NCBI RefSeq assembly: GCF_019049245.1
Contig: NZ_JAGMUK010000024.1
Coordinates: 1 to 64,000, forward strand
Source: Streptomyces sp. AC555_RSS877
Lineage (GTDB): Bacteria; Actinomycetota; Actinomycetes; Streptomycetales; Streptomycetaceae
Length of the DNA stretch: 64,000 nt
Reading direction: 5' to 3'
The notes beneath the pieces were generated by a model. That model was not told where the DNA came from. It ran no database searches and saw nothing but the letters and a program-made list of their open reading frames with translations. Position numbers and translations under genes: made by a program. Numbering within the stretch: the stretch's first letter is position 1; each line of letters starts with the position of its first letter. Of this stretch, positions 17,291 through 24,838 are shown piece by piece.

Positions 17291-17827
17291 ATGTCTGACA
17301 TGACCGATACCACGCCCGGCTGGCTCACTTCCGACGAGCTCGAGATGGCGCGCGCCCGGATGCCGATCCTGTACGTCGAGGCCGTGCCCGTGCGCGTCGA
17401 CGACAGCGGCGAAGTCACCAGCGTCGGCCTGCTGCTGCGCATCGGGTCCGACGGAACGGTCAGCCGGACTCTGGTCTCGGGCCGCGTCCTGCACCACGAA
17501 CGGGTCCGCGACGCCCTGCTGCGCAACCTGGAGAAGGACCTCGGCCCGATGGCGCTGCCCCAAATCCCGCCCTCCCTGCAGCCCTTCACCGTGGCCGAGT
17601 ACTTCCCCACACAGGGCGTCACGCCGTACCACGACCCCCGTCAGCACGCCGTGTCCCTCGCCTACGTCGTCCCGGTCAGCGGTGACTGCCGCCCCCGGCA
17701 GGACGCCCTCGACCTGGTCTGGTTCAGCCCGCAGGACGCCCTGTCGCCCGCGATGCAGAGCGAGATGCCGGGCGGGCACGGAGTGCTGCTCAAGCAGGCG
17801 CTGGCGCACGTGGGCTGCTCGGTCTGA
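17291..17827 (+). CDS. Nudix-fold protein with degraded Nudix box (DUF4916-like)
   Basis: Predicted 178 residues. The region from Gly64 reads GRVLHHERVRDALLRNLEKD and keeps the spacing of the Nudix box (G-x5-E-x7-R), but the catalytic REUxEE part is RNLEKD at residues 78-83: Asn replaces the first Glu and Lys-Asp replace the last two. This fits the DUF4916 group of Nudix-related actinobacterial proteins. Hydrolase activity is therefore doubtful. The ATG at 17291 is used; a second ATG is three codons later. It follows the amidohydrolase by 33 bases on the same strand. Confidence 0.75.
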   Translation: MSDMTDTTPGWLTSDELEMARARMPILYVEAVPVRVDDSGEVTSVGLLLRIGSDGTVSRTLVSGRVLHHERVRDALLRNLEKDLGPMALPQIPPSLQPFTVAEYFPTQGVTPYHDPRQHAVSLAYVVPVSGDCRPRQDALDLVWFSPQDALSPAMQSEMPGGHGVLLKQALAHVGCSV

Positions 17828-17856
17828 GCGGCGGTCCGGCGGCCGCTGCGCCGGTC

Positions 17857-18456
17857 GTGGTCGTGGTCGTCGGGGCGGGGATCGTCGGTTCGCCGATCGC
17901 GTACCACCTGGCCCGCCGCGGCGCCTCCGTGCCCCTGGTCGACCCAGGTCCGGCCCCTGCCACGGGGGTGACCGGCGAGTCCTTCGCATGGATCGGCGGG
18001 CCCGGCGGGGACTTGGCCGGGCGGCGCGCGCGATCTGCGGGAGTCCGTCCTGGCCGACCACCGGCGCCTCGCCGCCGAACTGCCGGACGTCGTCGTGCGC
18101 CGGACCGGTTCGCTGGTCCGGCCGCATTCCTCGGTCGGCACTTCGCCGGGTGAGGGACGGTCCTGGGTGGAGCGCGAGGAGATCGGGGCGCTGGAACCCC
18201 GGCTGCGCACGGTTCCGGAGCGGGCGGTGCACACTCCCTCCGACTGCGGGACGACTGCCGCGCCAGCGGGCGGTCGATGCCCGCGCACGGGCCCGTGCTG
18301 GGCCATGTCACGCCGGACCGGTCGGTGTACGTGGCCGTCCTGCACTCGGCCGTGACTCTGGCACCCACCGCCGGACGACTGGTCGCGCAGGAGATCGTCA
18401 CCGGGGTGCCGGCGGCCGAACTGCGCCGGTGCCGATTGGCGCGCGGCGCGTCCTGA
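17857..18456 (+). pseudogene. Decayed FAD-dependent oxidoreductase (DAO family)
   Basis: The N-terminus VVVVGAGIVGSPIAYHLARRG is a FAD-binding Rossmann fold followed by GESFAWIGGPGG, typical of D-amino-acid-oxidase-like proteins. The frame is then lost near 18015: the continuation DLRESVLADHRRLAAELPDV is in another frame, and the terminal piece (GPVLGHVTPDRSVYVAVLHS, then GRLVAQEIVTG) is in a third. Only about 600 bases remain where an intact gene needs 1.1-1.2 kb, so there is also an internal deletion. A sequencing error could explain one frameshift but not the missing length. Confidence 0.75.
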
Positions 18457-18465
18457 CGCGCGAGG

Positions 18466-18798
18466 TCACTCCGGGTCCTCGGGCTTGCGCTGGGTCGTGC
18501 CGGGCTCGCCCGTGTCCCGTCGCCACTCGACGACCAGCTCGTCCTTGGTGCCGAAGCGGACCAGGTGACGGCCGACGACGTCTTCGAGGAGGTCGAGGTG
18601 TTCGGTCTCCGTCTCCACCGAGAGCAGCAGGGCCCCGTCGACGGCGGTGAGCGAGCCGGTGCCGTTCTGGAAGATCAGCCGACCCTCACCGGTCTCCTCG
18701 TCCCAGTGGGTCTCGCTGCGACGGCCCAGGTGGGAGGCGAGTTGCTTGGCGTAGCGGTGCGGCCGGTCGGTGACGACGCGGGCCTCGGAACGGGGCAT
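18466..18798 (-). CDS. DUF2218 domain-containing protein
   Basis: Predicted 110 residues from the ATG at 18798. The sequence RPHRYAKQLASHLGRR, then EGRLIFQNGTGSLTAVDGALLL and VVGRHLVRFGTKDELVVEW, is the compact DUF2218 domain found in many actinobacteria and proteobacteria near metal or siderophore genes. Its function is unknown. Here its neighbours are a pseudogene and tRNA-Pro, which give no clue. Confidence 0.85.
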   Translation of the reverse strand: MPRSEARVVTDRPHRYAKQLASHLGRRSETHWDEETGEGRLIFQNGTGSLTAVDGALLLSVETETEHLDLLEDVVGRHLVRFGTKDELVVEWRRDTGEPGTTQRKPEDPE

Positions 18799-18862
18799 GG
18801 CGTACTCCGGGGGATCACGGTGCGGCGAACAGCCAACGCGAAGACCGGGTCCGGCCCACACG

Positions 18863-18900
18863 AAAAGGGCCCTCACAAGCTCTCGCCTGCGAAGACCCTT
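18863..18900 (-). terminator. Probable terminator downstream of tRNA-Pro
   Basis: On the minus strand AAGGGTC (18900-18894) can pair with GGCCCTT followed by TT and a short T-rich end (near 18872-18863), starting 8 bases after the tRNA 3' end. The stem is imperfect and the loop long, but position and T-run fit a tRNA terminator. Confidence 0.45.
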
Positions 18901-18907
18901 CGCACCG

Positions 18908-18981
<74 letters not shown>

Positions 18982-19077
18982 GTGCCGTCTGACCTGGGGT
19001 TTCCCCCGGCCGATCGTGCATGGAAACAATACCGCACTCGGGTCCGTGGTCGCGCCCACGTTTCACCGCACCCGCTC

Positions 19078-19108
19078 TTGACCTCAACTTTGCTTGAGGT
19101 TGCACGAT
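19078..19108 (+). promoter_or_regulatory. SoxR/MerR-type operator-promoter of the split transketolase
   Basis: CCTCAACTTTGCTTGAGG at 19082-19099 is an 18-base near-palindrome (CCTCAA / TTGAGG) closely matching the known SoxR box CCTCAAG-N4-CTTGAGG. It sits exactly between TTGACC (-35, 19078-19083) and CACGAT (-10-like, 19103-19108), giving the 19-base spacer typical of MerR-family-activated promoters. The expected transcription start coincides with the ATG at 19116, so the mRNA may be leaderless. No MerR-family gene lies in the window, so the regulator would act in trans. Confidence 0.7.
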
Positions 19109-19115
19109 CGTCGGT

Positions 19116-19823
19116 ATGACGATCACCGAAGAACGAGGTCGCGGGTACGGGTACCGCGACCTGCCCCGCCTCATGGAGCTGATGACGGGCGACGAGAAGC
19201 ATGGACCTGCGGCGACGTCCACGCTGGACGCGTTGTGGGTCCTCTACGACCGGGTGCTCCGGGTCGGACCCGAGCGGCCGGACGATCCCGCGCGGGACCG
19301 GTTCCTGCTGTCCAAGGGGCACGGGCCGATGGCGTACTACGCGGTGCTGGCCGCCAAGGGCTTCGTACCCGTGGACTGGCTGCCGGGCTTCGGCTCGTAC
19401 GACTCCCCGCTCGGCCACCACCCCGACCGCGTGCTCGTGCCGGGGGCCGAGATCGGCAGCGGGTCACTGGGACACGGGTTGCCGATCGCCGTGGGCACGG
19501 CGCTCGGGCTGCGCGCACAGGGGCTCGACGAGCCCCGGGTATGGGCGCTGGTGGGAGACGCCGAGCTGGACGAGGGCAGCAATCACGAGGCGATCGCCTT
19601 CGCCGGGCCCGCCGGGCTGGAGCGGCTGCACACCGTCGTGATCGACAACGCCTCCGCCAGTCACGCCCGGCCCGGCGGGATCGCCGCCCGCTTCGAGGCC
19701 GCCGGCTGGTCCGCGGCCACGGTCGACGGCCGTGACCACGAGGCGCTGTACGCCGCCTTCACCGCCCCGCACCCGGGCCGCCCGCACGTGGTGGTGGCCC
19801 GGGTCGAGCCGAAGTCCGCCTGA
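19116..19823 (+). CDS. Transketolase, N-terminal (TPP-binding) subunit
   Basis: Predicted 235 residues, equal to the first half of a transketolase. FLLSKGHGPMAYYAVLA and GSGSLGHGLPIAVGTALGL are the N-domain signatures, and WALVGDAELDEGSNHEAIAFA with VVIDN is the TPP/metal-binding GDxxL...N motif. The second half is a separate gene 39 bases downstream. Such split transketolases occur in archaea and actinobacteria, often outside central metabolism. No ribosome site is visible before the ATG at 19116; the promoter geometry suggests a leaderless mRNA. Which sugar phosphates are used is unknown. Confidence 0.9.
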   Translation: MTITEERGRGYGYRDLPRLMELMTGDEKHGPAATSTLDALWVLYDRVLRVGPERPDDPARDRFLLSKGHGPMAYYAVLAAKGFVPVDWLPGFGSYDSPLGHHPDRVLVPGAEIGSGSLGHGLPIAVGTALGLRAQGLDEPRVWALVGDAELDEGSNHEAIAFAGPAGLERLHTVVIDNASASHARPGGIAARFEAAGWSAATVDGRDHEALYAAFTAPHPGRPHVVVARVEPKSA

Positions 19824-19862
19824 ACGTCCGCCCTGACATCTCCGGAAAGGCCCGAACCTTCC

Positions 19863-20783
19863 ATGGACACCATGCGTGACCGTTTCCCCGCCGTCGTCTC
19901 GCGCCTGCTCGACGAGGATCCGCGGGTCGCGGTCGTCCTCGCCGAGATCGGCCGGGACGGCTTCACCGAGGCCTGGCACCGGCACCCCGACCGGGTCGTC
20001 AACGTCGGCATCCGCGAGCAGCTCCTCGTCGGGGCGGCCGCGGGGATGGCCCTGACCGGGCTGCGGCCCGTCGTGCACACCTTCGCGAGCTTCCTCGTCG
20101 AGCGGCCCTTCGAGCAGATCAAGCTGGACCTCGGACACCAGGACGTGGGGGCGGTGCTGGTCAGCGCCGCCGCGTCCTTCGACTGGCCCGCGGGCGGGTA
20201 CACCCACATGTCGCCCGGGGACGTGGCGCTGCTCGACACCCTCGACGGCTGGACCGTGCACGTGCCGGGCCATCCGGACGAGGCCGAGACCCTCCTGCGA
20301 CACGCGGTCGCCGCCGGCGACGACAAGGTGTACGTACGGCTGTCCGTGCAGGCCAACCGGGAAGCGCTCCCGGTCGACGGCGAGCGGTTCCGCACCGTCC
20401 GCGAGGGCCGCTCGGGTGTGGTCGTCGCCGTCGGTCCCCTGCTGGACGCGGTGCTCGACGCCGTGGCGGACCTGGAGGTGACCGTGCTGTACGCGACGAC
20501 CGTACGTCCCTTCGACGCTGCCGCCCTGCGCCGGGCCACGGAGACGGCGGGAACCGACGTCGTGCTCGTCGAGCCGTATCTTGCGGGTACGTCGACGGCG
20601 GCCGCGAACGACGCCCTCGCCGACGTACCCCACCGGGTGCTGGGCCTCGGTGTGGGCCGCCGCGAGCTGCGGCGTTACGGCCGCGTCGAGGAACACATCG
20701 CCGCGCACGGCCTGGACGCCCGGTCCCTGCGGGAGCGGATCGGCGGGTTCGTGGCGGGTGGGGCGGTGACGGCGGATTCGTGA
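19863..20783 (+). CDS. Transketolase, C-terminal subunit
   Basis: Predicted 306 residues containing the pyrimidine-binding and C-terminal domains of transketolase. The segment HPDRVVNVGIREQLLVGAAAGMALTGLRPVVHTF carries the catalytic Glu (IREQ) that activates TPP, and TVLYATTVRPFDAAALRRA with VVLVEPYLAGT is the C-terminal domain. It forms an alpha2beta2 enzyme with the product of the gene just upstream. The ATG at 19863 is chosen with GGAAAGG upstream; a second ATG is at 19872. Confidence 0.9.
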   Translation: MDTMRDRFPAVVSRLLDEDPRVAVVLAEIGRDGFTEAWHRHPDRVVNVGIREQLLVGAAAGMALTGLRPVVHTFASFLVERPFEQIKLDLGHQDVGAVLVSAAASFDWPAGGYTHMSPGDVALLDTLDGWTVHVPGHPDEAETLLRHAVAAGDDKVYVRLSVQANREALPVDGERFRTVREGRSGVVVAVGPLLDAVLDAVADLEVTVLYATTVRPFDAAALRRATETAGTDVVLVEPYLAGTSTAAANDALADVPHRVLGLGVGRRELRRYGRVEEHIAAHGLDARSLRERIGGFVAGGAVTADS

Positions 20784-20899
20784 GGCGGACCGGTCGTGCA
20801 CCGGGCCGGCGTGAGGCGGGTTGGTCCGTGGAGCCGGGCGGGCCTTCTCCCCCGAGGCCGTCCGCTCCCGTGCCGCCGCCGAACCCGAGCCTGCGTGTC

Positions 20900-21259
20900 C
20901 TACTCCCCGGCCGGCCGCCCCAGTTCCGGGTGCGCGTCGAGCAGTCGCGTCGGTGCCGCCTGACGCCAGGAGTCCGCGAGGATGTCACGCACCTCGTCCT
21001 CGTCCTCCAGCGCGGCGAGGCGGGCACGCACCCAGGCGAACTGCGCCTCGTGGTCGGCGATCCAGAACTTCTCCGGTTCGGCCAGCACCAGTTCGTTGCG
21101 CTCCTCCTTGGGGCAGCGCACGGCGAGGGACGTCTCGTCCTCGGGCAGCGTGGCGAACATCTTCCCCGCCACCCGGAACGTGGGCATGCTCCAGGCGATC
21201 TTCTCCGTCGTGTCCGGCAGGGACAGGGCGATTCGGCGTACGTCTTCGGCGTCCGGCAT
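20900..21259 (-). CDS. MmcQ/YjbR family protein
   Basis: Predicted 119 residues from the ATG at 21259. VRRIALSLPDTTEKIAWSMP and TFRVAGKMFATLPEDE are the YjbR signatures, a CyaY-like double-wing fold sometimes called DNA-binding. The function is not established. No clear ribosome site precedes the chosen start. It follows a GNAT gene on the same strand, 30 bases on. Confidence 0.82.
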   Translation of the reverse strand: MPDAEDVRRIALSLPDTTEKIAWSMPTFRVAGKMFATLPEDETSLAVRCPKEERNELVLAEPEKFWIADHEAQFAWVRARLAALEDEDEVRDILADSWRQAAPTRLLDAHPELGRPAGE

Positions 21260-21289
21260 GACAGGCACCGTAGTGGCTGCCACTGACAA

Positions 21290-21841
21290 TCACCTGGTGA
21301 GAGCTGTGACTCCGCTCCCTGCGGCCGCCCCCACGTACTTGTAGTAGAGCGTCGTCGGCCGCAGCACCCCGGCCGGGTCCGCCGCGTAGTCGGGGATCAC
21401 TCCGGCCCGCGTCCAGCCGACGGCCGTGTAGAGGTGCTCGGCGGGGCTGTCGGTCTCCGTGTCCAGGTGGAGGAGGGTGACGCCCGCACCGACGGCCGCC
21501 TCCTCGGCGGTCGCCAGCAGCCTGCGGCCGAGGCCCCGTCCGCGGGCCTCCCGGTGCACCATCAGCTTGACCAGTTCGGCGCGGTGGCGGCTGTTGGGCT
21601 TGTCGGGGAACGCCAGGCTCACGGTGCCGAGCGTCCGGCCGTCGTCGCGCGCGACCCACACGGCGAGCTGCCCGGCGGCCACGCCCGCCGCCCGCTCCTG
21701 CCACCAGGCGAGGGCGGTCGCCCGGTCGAGCGGAGCGAGGAAGCCCACCGAGGCGCCGCCGTCCACGGTGTCGACCAGCAGGTCGGCCAACGCCTCGACG
21801 TGGTCGGCCACTTGGGTCCCGTCCAGCCGGCTCACGATCAC
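21290..21841 (-). CDS. GNAT family N-acetyltransferase
   Basis: Predicted 183 residues. The acetyl-CoA-binding segment is LVKLMVHREARGRGLGRRLLATAEEAAVGAG (the R/QxxGxG/A motif is RGRGLG), followed by LLHLDTETDSPAEHLYTAVGW, typical of the family. The GTG at 21841 overlaps the stop of the XRE-cupin gene as GTGA, so the two are translationally coupled, and the regulator may control this acetyltransferase. The substrate is unknown. Confidence 0.85.
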   Translation of the reverse strand: MIVSRLDGTQVADHVEALADLLVDTVDGGASVGFLAPLDRATALAWWQERAAGVAAGQLAVWVARDDGRTLGTVSLAFPDKPNSRHRAELVKLMVHREARGRGLGRRLLATAEEAAVGAGVTLLHLDTETDSPAEHLYTAVGWTRAGVIPDYAADPAGVLRPTTLYYKYVGAAAGSGVTALTR

Positions 21842-22422
21842 GGCAACACCACCGCCAGCACGTACCGCACCCGCTCGGGGCCCGCACACCGGAACCGCGT
21901 CGGCCCCCACACCCGCAGCCGCAGGCAGTCACCGGCGTCGAGGTGGTGCTCGGCGTCCTGTGCCGTCACTGCGAGGGCCCCTTCGAGGACCCAGATGTGC
22001 TGCTCCAGGCCGGGCACGGGCGGCCGGTCGTAGGCGATGTCGGCGCCCGGGGCGAGCCGCCCCTCGACGAGTTCGCCGCGCAGACCGGAGTGCGGCGGGG
22101 ACACGGACCGCCGTACGAATCCGGAGGCCCGGTCCTCCCACACCGGCTGGTCCGCGGCCCTGACCACCAGCGCCGGTTCCGCCTCGATCTCGCTGAGCAG
22201 CTGGGACATGGTGCGTCCGTAGACGTTGCACAGCCGGTTCAGCAGCGAGGCGGTGGGACTGATCTCCGCCCGCTCGGCCCGGGACAGGGTCGACCTGCTC
22301 ACCCCGCTGCGTTCCGCCAACTCCCCCAGCGACCAGCCGTGTTCGCCTCTCAGTTCGGCCAGCCGCGCGCCCAGCCGGGCGTCGACGGGGTCCGGCCCGG
22401 ACTCGACGACTTCATGTTTCAT
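21838..22422 (-). CDS. XRE-family regulator with cupin domain
   Basis: Predicted 194 residues from the ATG at 22422. The N-terminal helix-turn-helix is GWSLGELAERSGVSRSTLSRAER, and the C-terminal part is a cupin (LEQHIWVLEGALAVTAQDAEHHLDAGDCLRL), the arrangement of many small-molecule-responsive repressors. No Shine-Dalgarno sequence precedes the ATG, while TATAAT lies 7 bases upstream, so the transcript is probably leaderless. The gene overlaps the GNAT gene and may control it and itself. Confidence 0.88.
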   Translation of the reverse strand: MKHEVVESGPDPVDARLGARLAELRGEHGWSLGELAERSGVSRSTLSRAERAEISPTASLLNRLCNVYGRTMSQLLSEIEAEPALVVRAADQPVWEDRASGFVRRSVSPPHSGLRGELVEGRLAPGADIAYDRPPVPGLEQHIWVLEGALAVTAQDAEHHLDAGDCLRLRVWGPTRFRCAGPERVRYVLAVVLP

Positions 22423-22426
22423 ATCC

Positions 22427-22439
22427 GGGATTATATCCC
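22427..22439 (-). promoter_or_regulatory. Leaderless promoter with overlapping palindrome, XRE gene
   Basis: On the minus strand GGGAT-ATA-ATCCC is a 5-3-5 inverted repeat that contains TATAAT (22435-22430), a consensus -10 element 7 bases before the ATG at 22422. A repressor bound to the repeat would cover the -10 box, so autoregulation by the XRE protein is likely. The -35 region is not obvious. Confidence 0.55.
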
Positions 22440-22471
22440 GCATGCGAGAAACGGGGATATGGCCCCGGTCA

Positions 22472-23845
22472 TCACGCCCGCCCTCCGAACGCCGCCAGCG
22501 TCCGCTCCAGCGCCGGCATCGCCCGCACCACCCGCTTCGACCGGATCAGCAGGTCCCAGGCGGGCTCGAACTTCTTCCAGCCGCCGGCGTACGCGAGGTG
22601 CCGCAGCCGCTCGTGCGGTCCCGGCTGGGCCGCGGACCCCCGCCAGATGTTGGACCAGCGGTAGAAGTCGCGGTACGCCCGCCAGTAGCCGTCCTCCAGC
22701 TGACGAGGCGTCATTCTGGCGGGCTCGTAGACGACATGCCGGGTGTCATACAGGTCCCAGTCGCGGTGCACGATGCGGTTCTCGGATTCCAGCTGCTTCC
22801 ACAGCCCGGTCGACGGATACGGCGTCATGATGTGGAAGGTGGCGGTCTCGATGCCCTGCCCTACGGCCCATTCGACCGTGCGGTCGAAGACGTCGGGGCC
22901 GTCCTGGTCGAGCCCGAAGACGAAGCTGGCGTTGACCATGACCCCGGCCTCGTGCAGGCGCCGTACCGCCGCCGCGTAGTCCGTGCCGATGTTCTGGTTC
23001 TTGCGGCGCTCCGCGAGGTTGGCGTCGTTGATGGTCTCGAAGCCCACGAACAGACTGCGCAGCCCCGCCTCCACGGCCCGCTCCAACAGGTCCGGGGCCA
23101 GTACGGAGTTGACCGTGCCGGCCGCCTGCCACAGCCGCCCCATCCCCTTCATCCCGTCGAACAGGGCTTGCGCGAAGCGCTTGTTGCCGAGCAGGTGGTC
23201 GTCGAGGAAGTAGAGGTGGCGGCCGGGCAGGCGGTCGATCTCGGCGAGGGCGTCGTCGACGGCCTGGGTGTAGAAGGACTTGCCGCCCTCGAAGAAGGCG
23301 TCCTTGTAGCAGAAGTCGCAGTGGTGGGGGCAACCGCGGGACACCACGATCGAGTTGGGCACGAGGTAGAGGTGACGCTTGATCAGGTCACGTCGTACGG
23401 GCGGAAGTCCGGCCAGGGTGCGCAGTGTCGAGTCGTAGCGGCGGGCGGGGACGCCGTCGCGGAAGTCCTTCAGGAACAGCGGCCAGATGTCCTCACCGGG
23501 GCCGGTGAAGACCGTGTCGGCGTGGGCGGCGGCCTCGTCGGGGAGCGAGGTGACGTGCAGGCCGCCCATCGCCACGTGGACGCCCCGGGCGCGGAAGTGG
23601 TCGGCTATCTCGTAGCCGCGGCGGGCCGAGGTGATGTACGGCTGGACGACCAGCAGGTCAGGAGTGTCGAGGGCTTCGAGGTCGAGGCGTTCCACGTGTT
23701 CGTCGTGGAGGGTGACCTCGTCGTCGGGGTCCAGGTAGCCGGCCAGGGTGGCGAGGCCGAGCGGCGGGAACAGCGAGTACTTGATGGGCCTGAACAGCGG
23801 GCTCGTCGCCTCGGTCAGGGCCGGAAGGATCATCGTCACACGCAT
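22472..23845 (-). CDS. B12-binding-domain radical SAM protein
   Basis: Predicted 457 residues. The N-terminal 170 residues resemble a cobalamin-binding Rossmann domain (FPPLGLATLAGYLDP, LLVVQPYITS, VAMGGLHVTSLPDEA), followed by the radical SAM core with the cluster motif SRGCPHHCDFCYKD (C-x3-C-x2-C) and a C-terminal DUF4070-like tail (YWRAYRDFYRWSNIWRG). Such enzymes are mostly methylases or act on unactivated carbon. It stands alone between a LysR gene and the XRE gene. A 12-base palindrome (CAGTC-CA-GACTG, 23848-23859) lies just upstream of the start. Hopanoid C-2 methylase (HpnP) has the same domain order, but the cluster motif differs and I do not make that call. Confidence 0.82.
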   Translation of the reverse strand: MRVTMILPALTEATSPLFRPIKYSLFPPLGLATLAGYLDPDDEVTLHDEHVERLDLEALDTPDLLVVQPYITSARRGYEIADHFRARGVHVAMGGLHVTSLPDEAAAHADTVFTGPGEDIWPLFLKDFRDGVPARRYDSTLRTLAGLPPVRRDLIKRHLYLVPNSIVVSRGCPHHCDFCYKDAFFEGGKSFYTQAVDDALAEIDRLPGRHLYFLDDHLLGNKRFAQALFDGMKGMGRLWQAAGTVNSVLAPDLLERAVEAGLRSLFVGFETINDANLAERRKNQNIGTDYAAAVRRLHEAGVMVNASFVFGLDQDGPDVFDRTVEWAVGQGIETATFHIMTPYPSTGLWKQLESENRIVHRDWDLYDTRHVVYEPARMTPRQLEDGYWRAYRDFYRWSNIWRGSAAQPGPHERLRHLAYAGGWKKFEPAWDLLIRSKRVVRAMPALERTLAAFGGRA

Positions 23846-23881
23846 GACAGTCCAGACTGCGTGCGGCCGGTGGCCGGTTCC

Positions 23882-24784
23882 CTACCCCCGTGCGGCGTCT
23901 GCGAGCGCGTCCAGGACCGGCCGGATCAGCGGGTGTTCCTCGGCTCCCCGGCGTACCGCCGCGAAGACCCGGCGAGTGGGCGCGACTCCGTCGACGGGCC
24001 GTACGACCACACCGGCGAGGTCCATGCCGATCAGCGCCGAGCGGGGTACGAGCGCCACGCCCGCGTCGGCGGAGGCCAGGGCCACGACCGCGCGGAAGTC
24101 GTCCGAGGAGTGTTCGAGGCGGGGCTGGAAACCGGCGCTCTCGCAGGCCAGGACGACCACGTCGTGGCAGGGGTTGCCGGGGTAGGGCCCGATCCACGGA
24201 TCCTTGGCCAGGTCCGCGAGCGGGACCTCCCCGGCGTCGGCGAGGCGGTGGGCGGGGGGAAGGACCGCGTCGAAGGGCTCGGCGTAGAGGGGTACGTGGG
24301 TGAGCCGGGGGTCGTCGGCGGGCGGGGCCCCGCGGTACTCGACGGCCACCGCGACGTCGACCTGCCGGTCGAGGACCATCGGCAGGCTGGCATCGCCCTC
24401 GGCGTCCTGGACGCGTAGGCGGATGCCGGGCGCCGACTCGGCGAGGCGGGCCACCGCGGGCGCCACGACCAGGGCGATGCCGGTCGCGAAGGAGGCGACG
24501 GTGACGGTGCCGGCGGCGCCCGAGCCGTACGCGGCGAGCTCGGCCTCGGCCCGCTCCAGCTGGGCGAGGACCACGTGGGTGTGGCTGAGCAGGATCTCGC
24601 CGGCCGGGGTCAGCCGTACGCCCTTCGCCCCGCGCTCGACCAGCCGGTGGCCGGTCTCCTGCTCCAGGGCGGTCAGCTGCTGCGAGACCGCCGAGGGTGT
24701 GAGGTACAGCGCGGCGGCAGCCGCGGTCACCGTGCGGTGGTCGGCCACCGCACGGAGGATGTGGAGCCGCCGCGCTTCGATCAT
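23882..24784 (-). CDS. LysR-family transcriptional regulator
   Basis: Predicted 300 residues. The N-terminal wing-helix-turn-helix is RRLHILRAVADHRTVTAAAAALYLTPSAVSQQLTALE, followed by the two-lobed effector domain (AAGTVTVASFATGIALVVAPAVA). It is read in the same direction as, and downstream of, kbl-tdh (53 bases after kbl). A control role over threonine catabolism or over the following radical SAM gene is possible but unproven. There is no ribosome site before the ATG at 24784; GATAAT 7 bases upstream suggests a leaderless mRNA. Confidence 0.88.
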   Translation of the reverse strand: MIEARRLHILRAVADHRTVTAAAAALYLTPSAVSQQLTALEQETGHRLVERGAKGVRLTPAGEILLSHTHVVLAQLERAEAELAAYGSGAAGTVTVASFATGIALVVAPAVARLAESAPGIRLRVQDAEGDASLPMVLDRQVDVAVAVEYRGAPPADDPRLTHVPLYAEPFDAVLPPAHRLADAGEVPLADLAKDPWIGPYPGNPCHDVVVLACESAGFQPRLEHSSDDFRAVVALASADAGVALVPRSALIGMDLAGVVVRPVDGVAPTRRVFAAVRRGAEEHPLIRPVLDALADAARG

Positions 24785-24838
24785 GGATACGATTATCGCA
24801 ATATGTCCGGCCGGTCTGTACGTCTGTACCTGTCGCCG

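Noticed and set aside
22472..23845. Calling the radical SAM protein HpnP (hopanoid C-2 methylase)
   Set aside because: Only the domain order fits; the cluster-binding motif and flanking residues differ from what I recall for HpnP, and the gene is far from the hopanoid operon.
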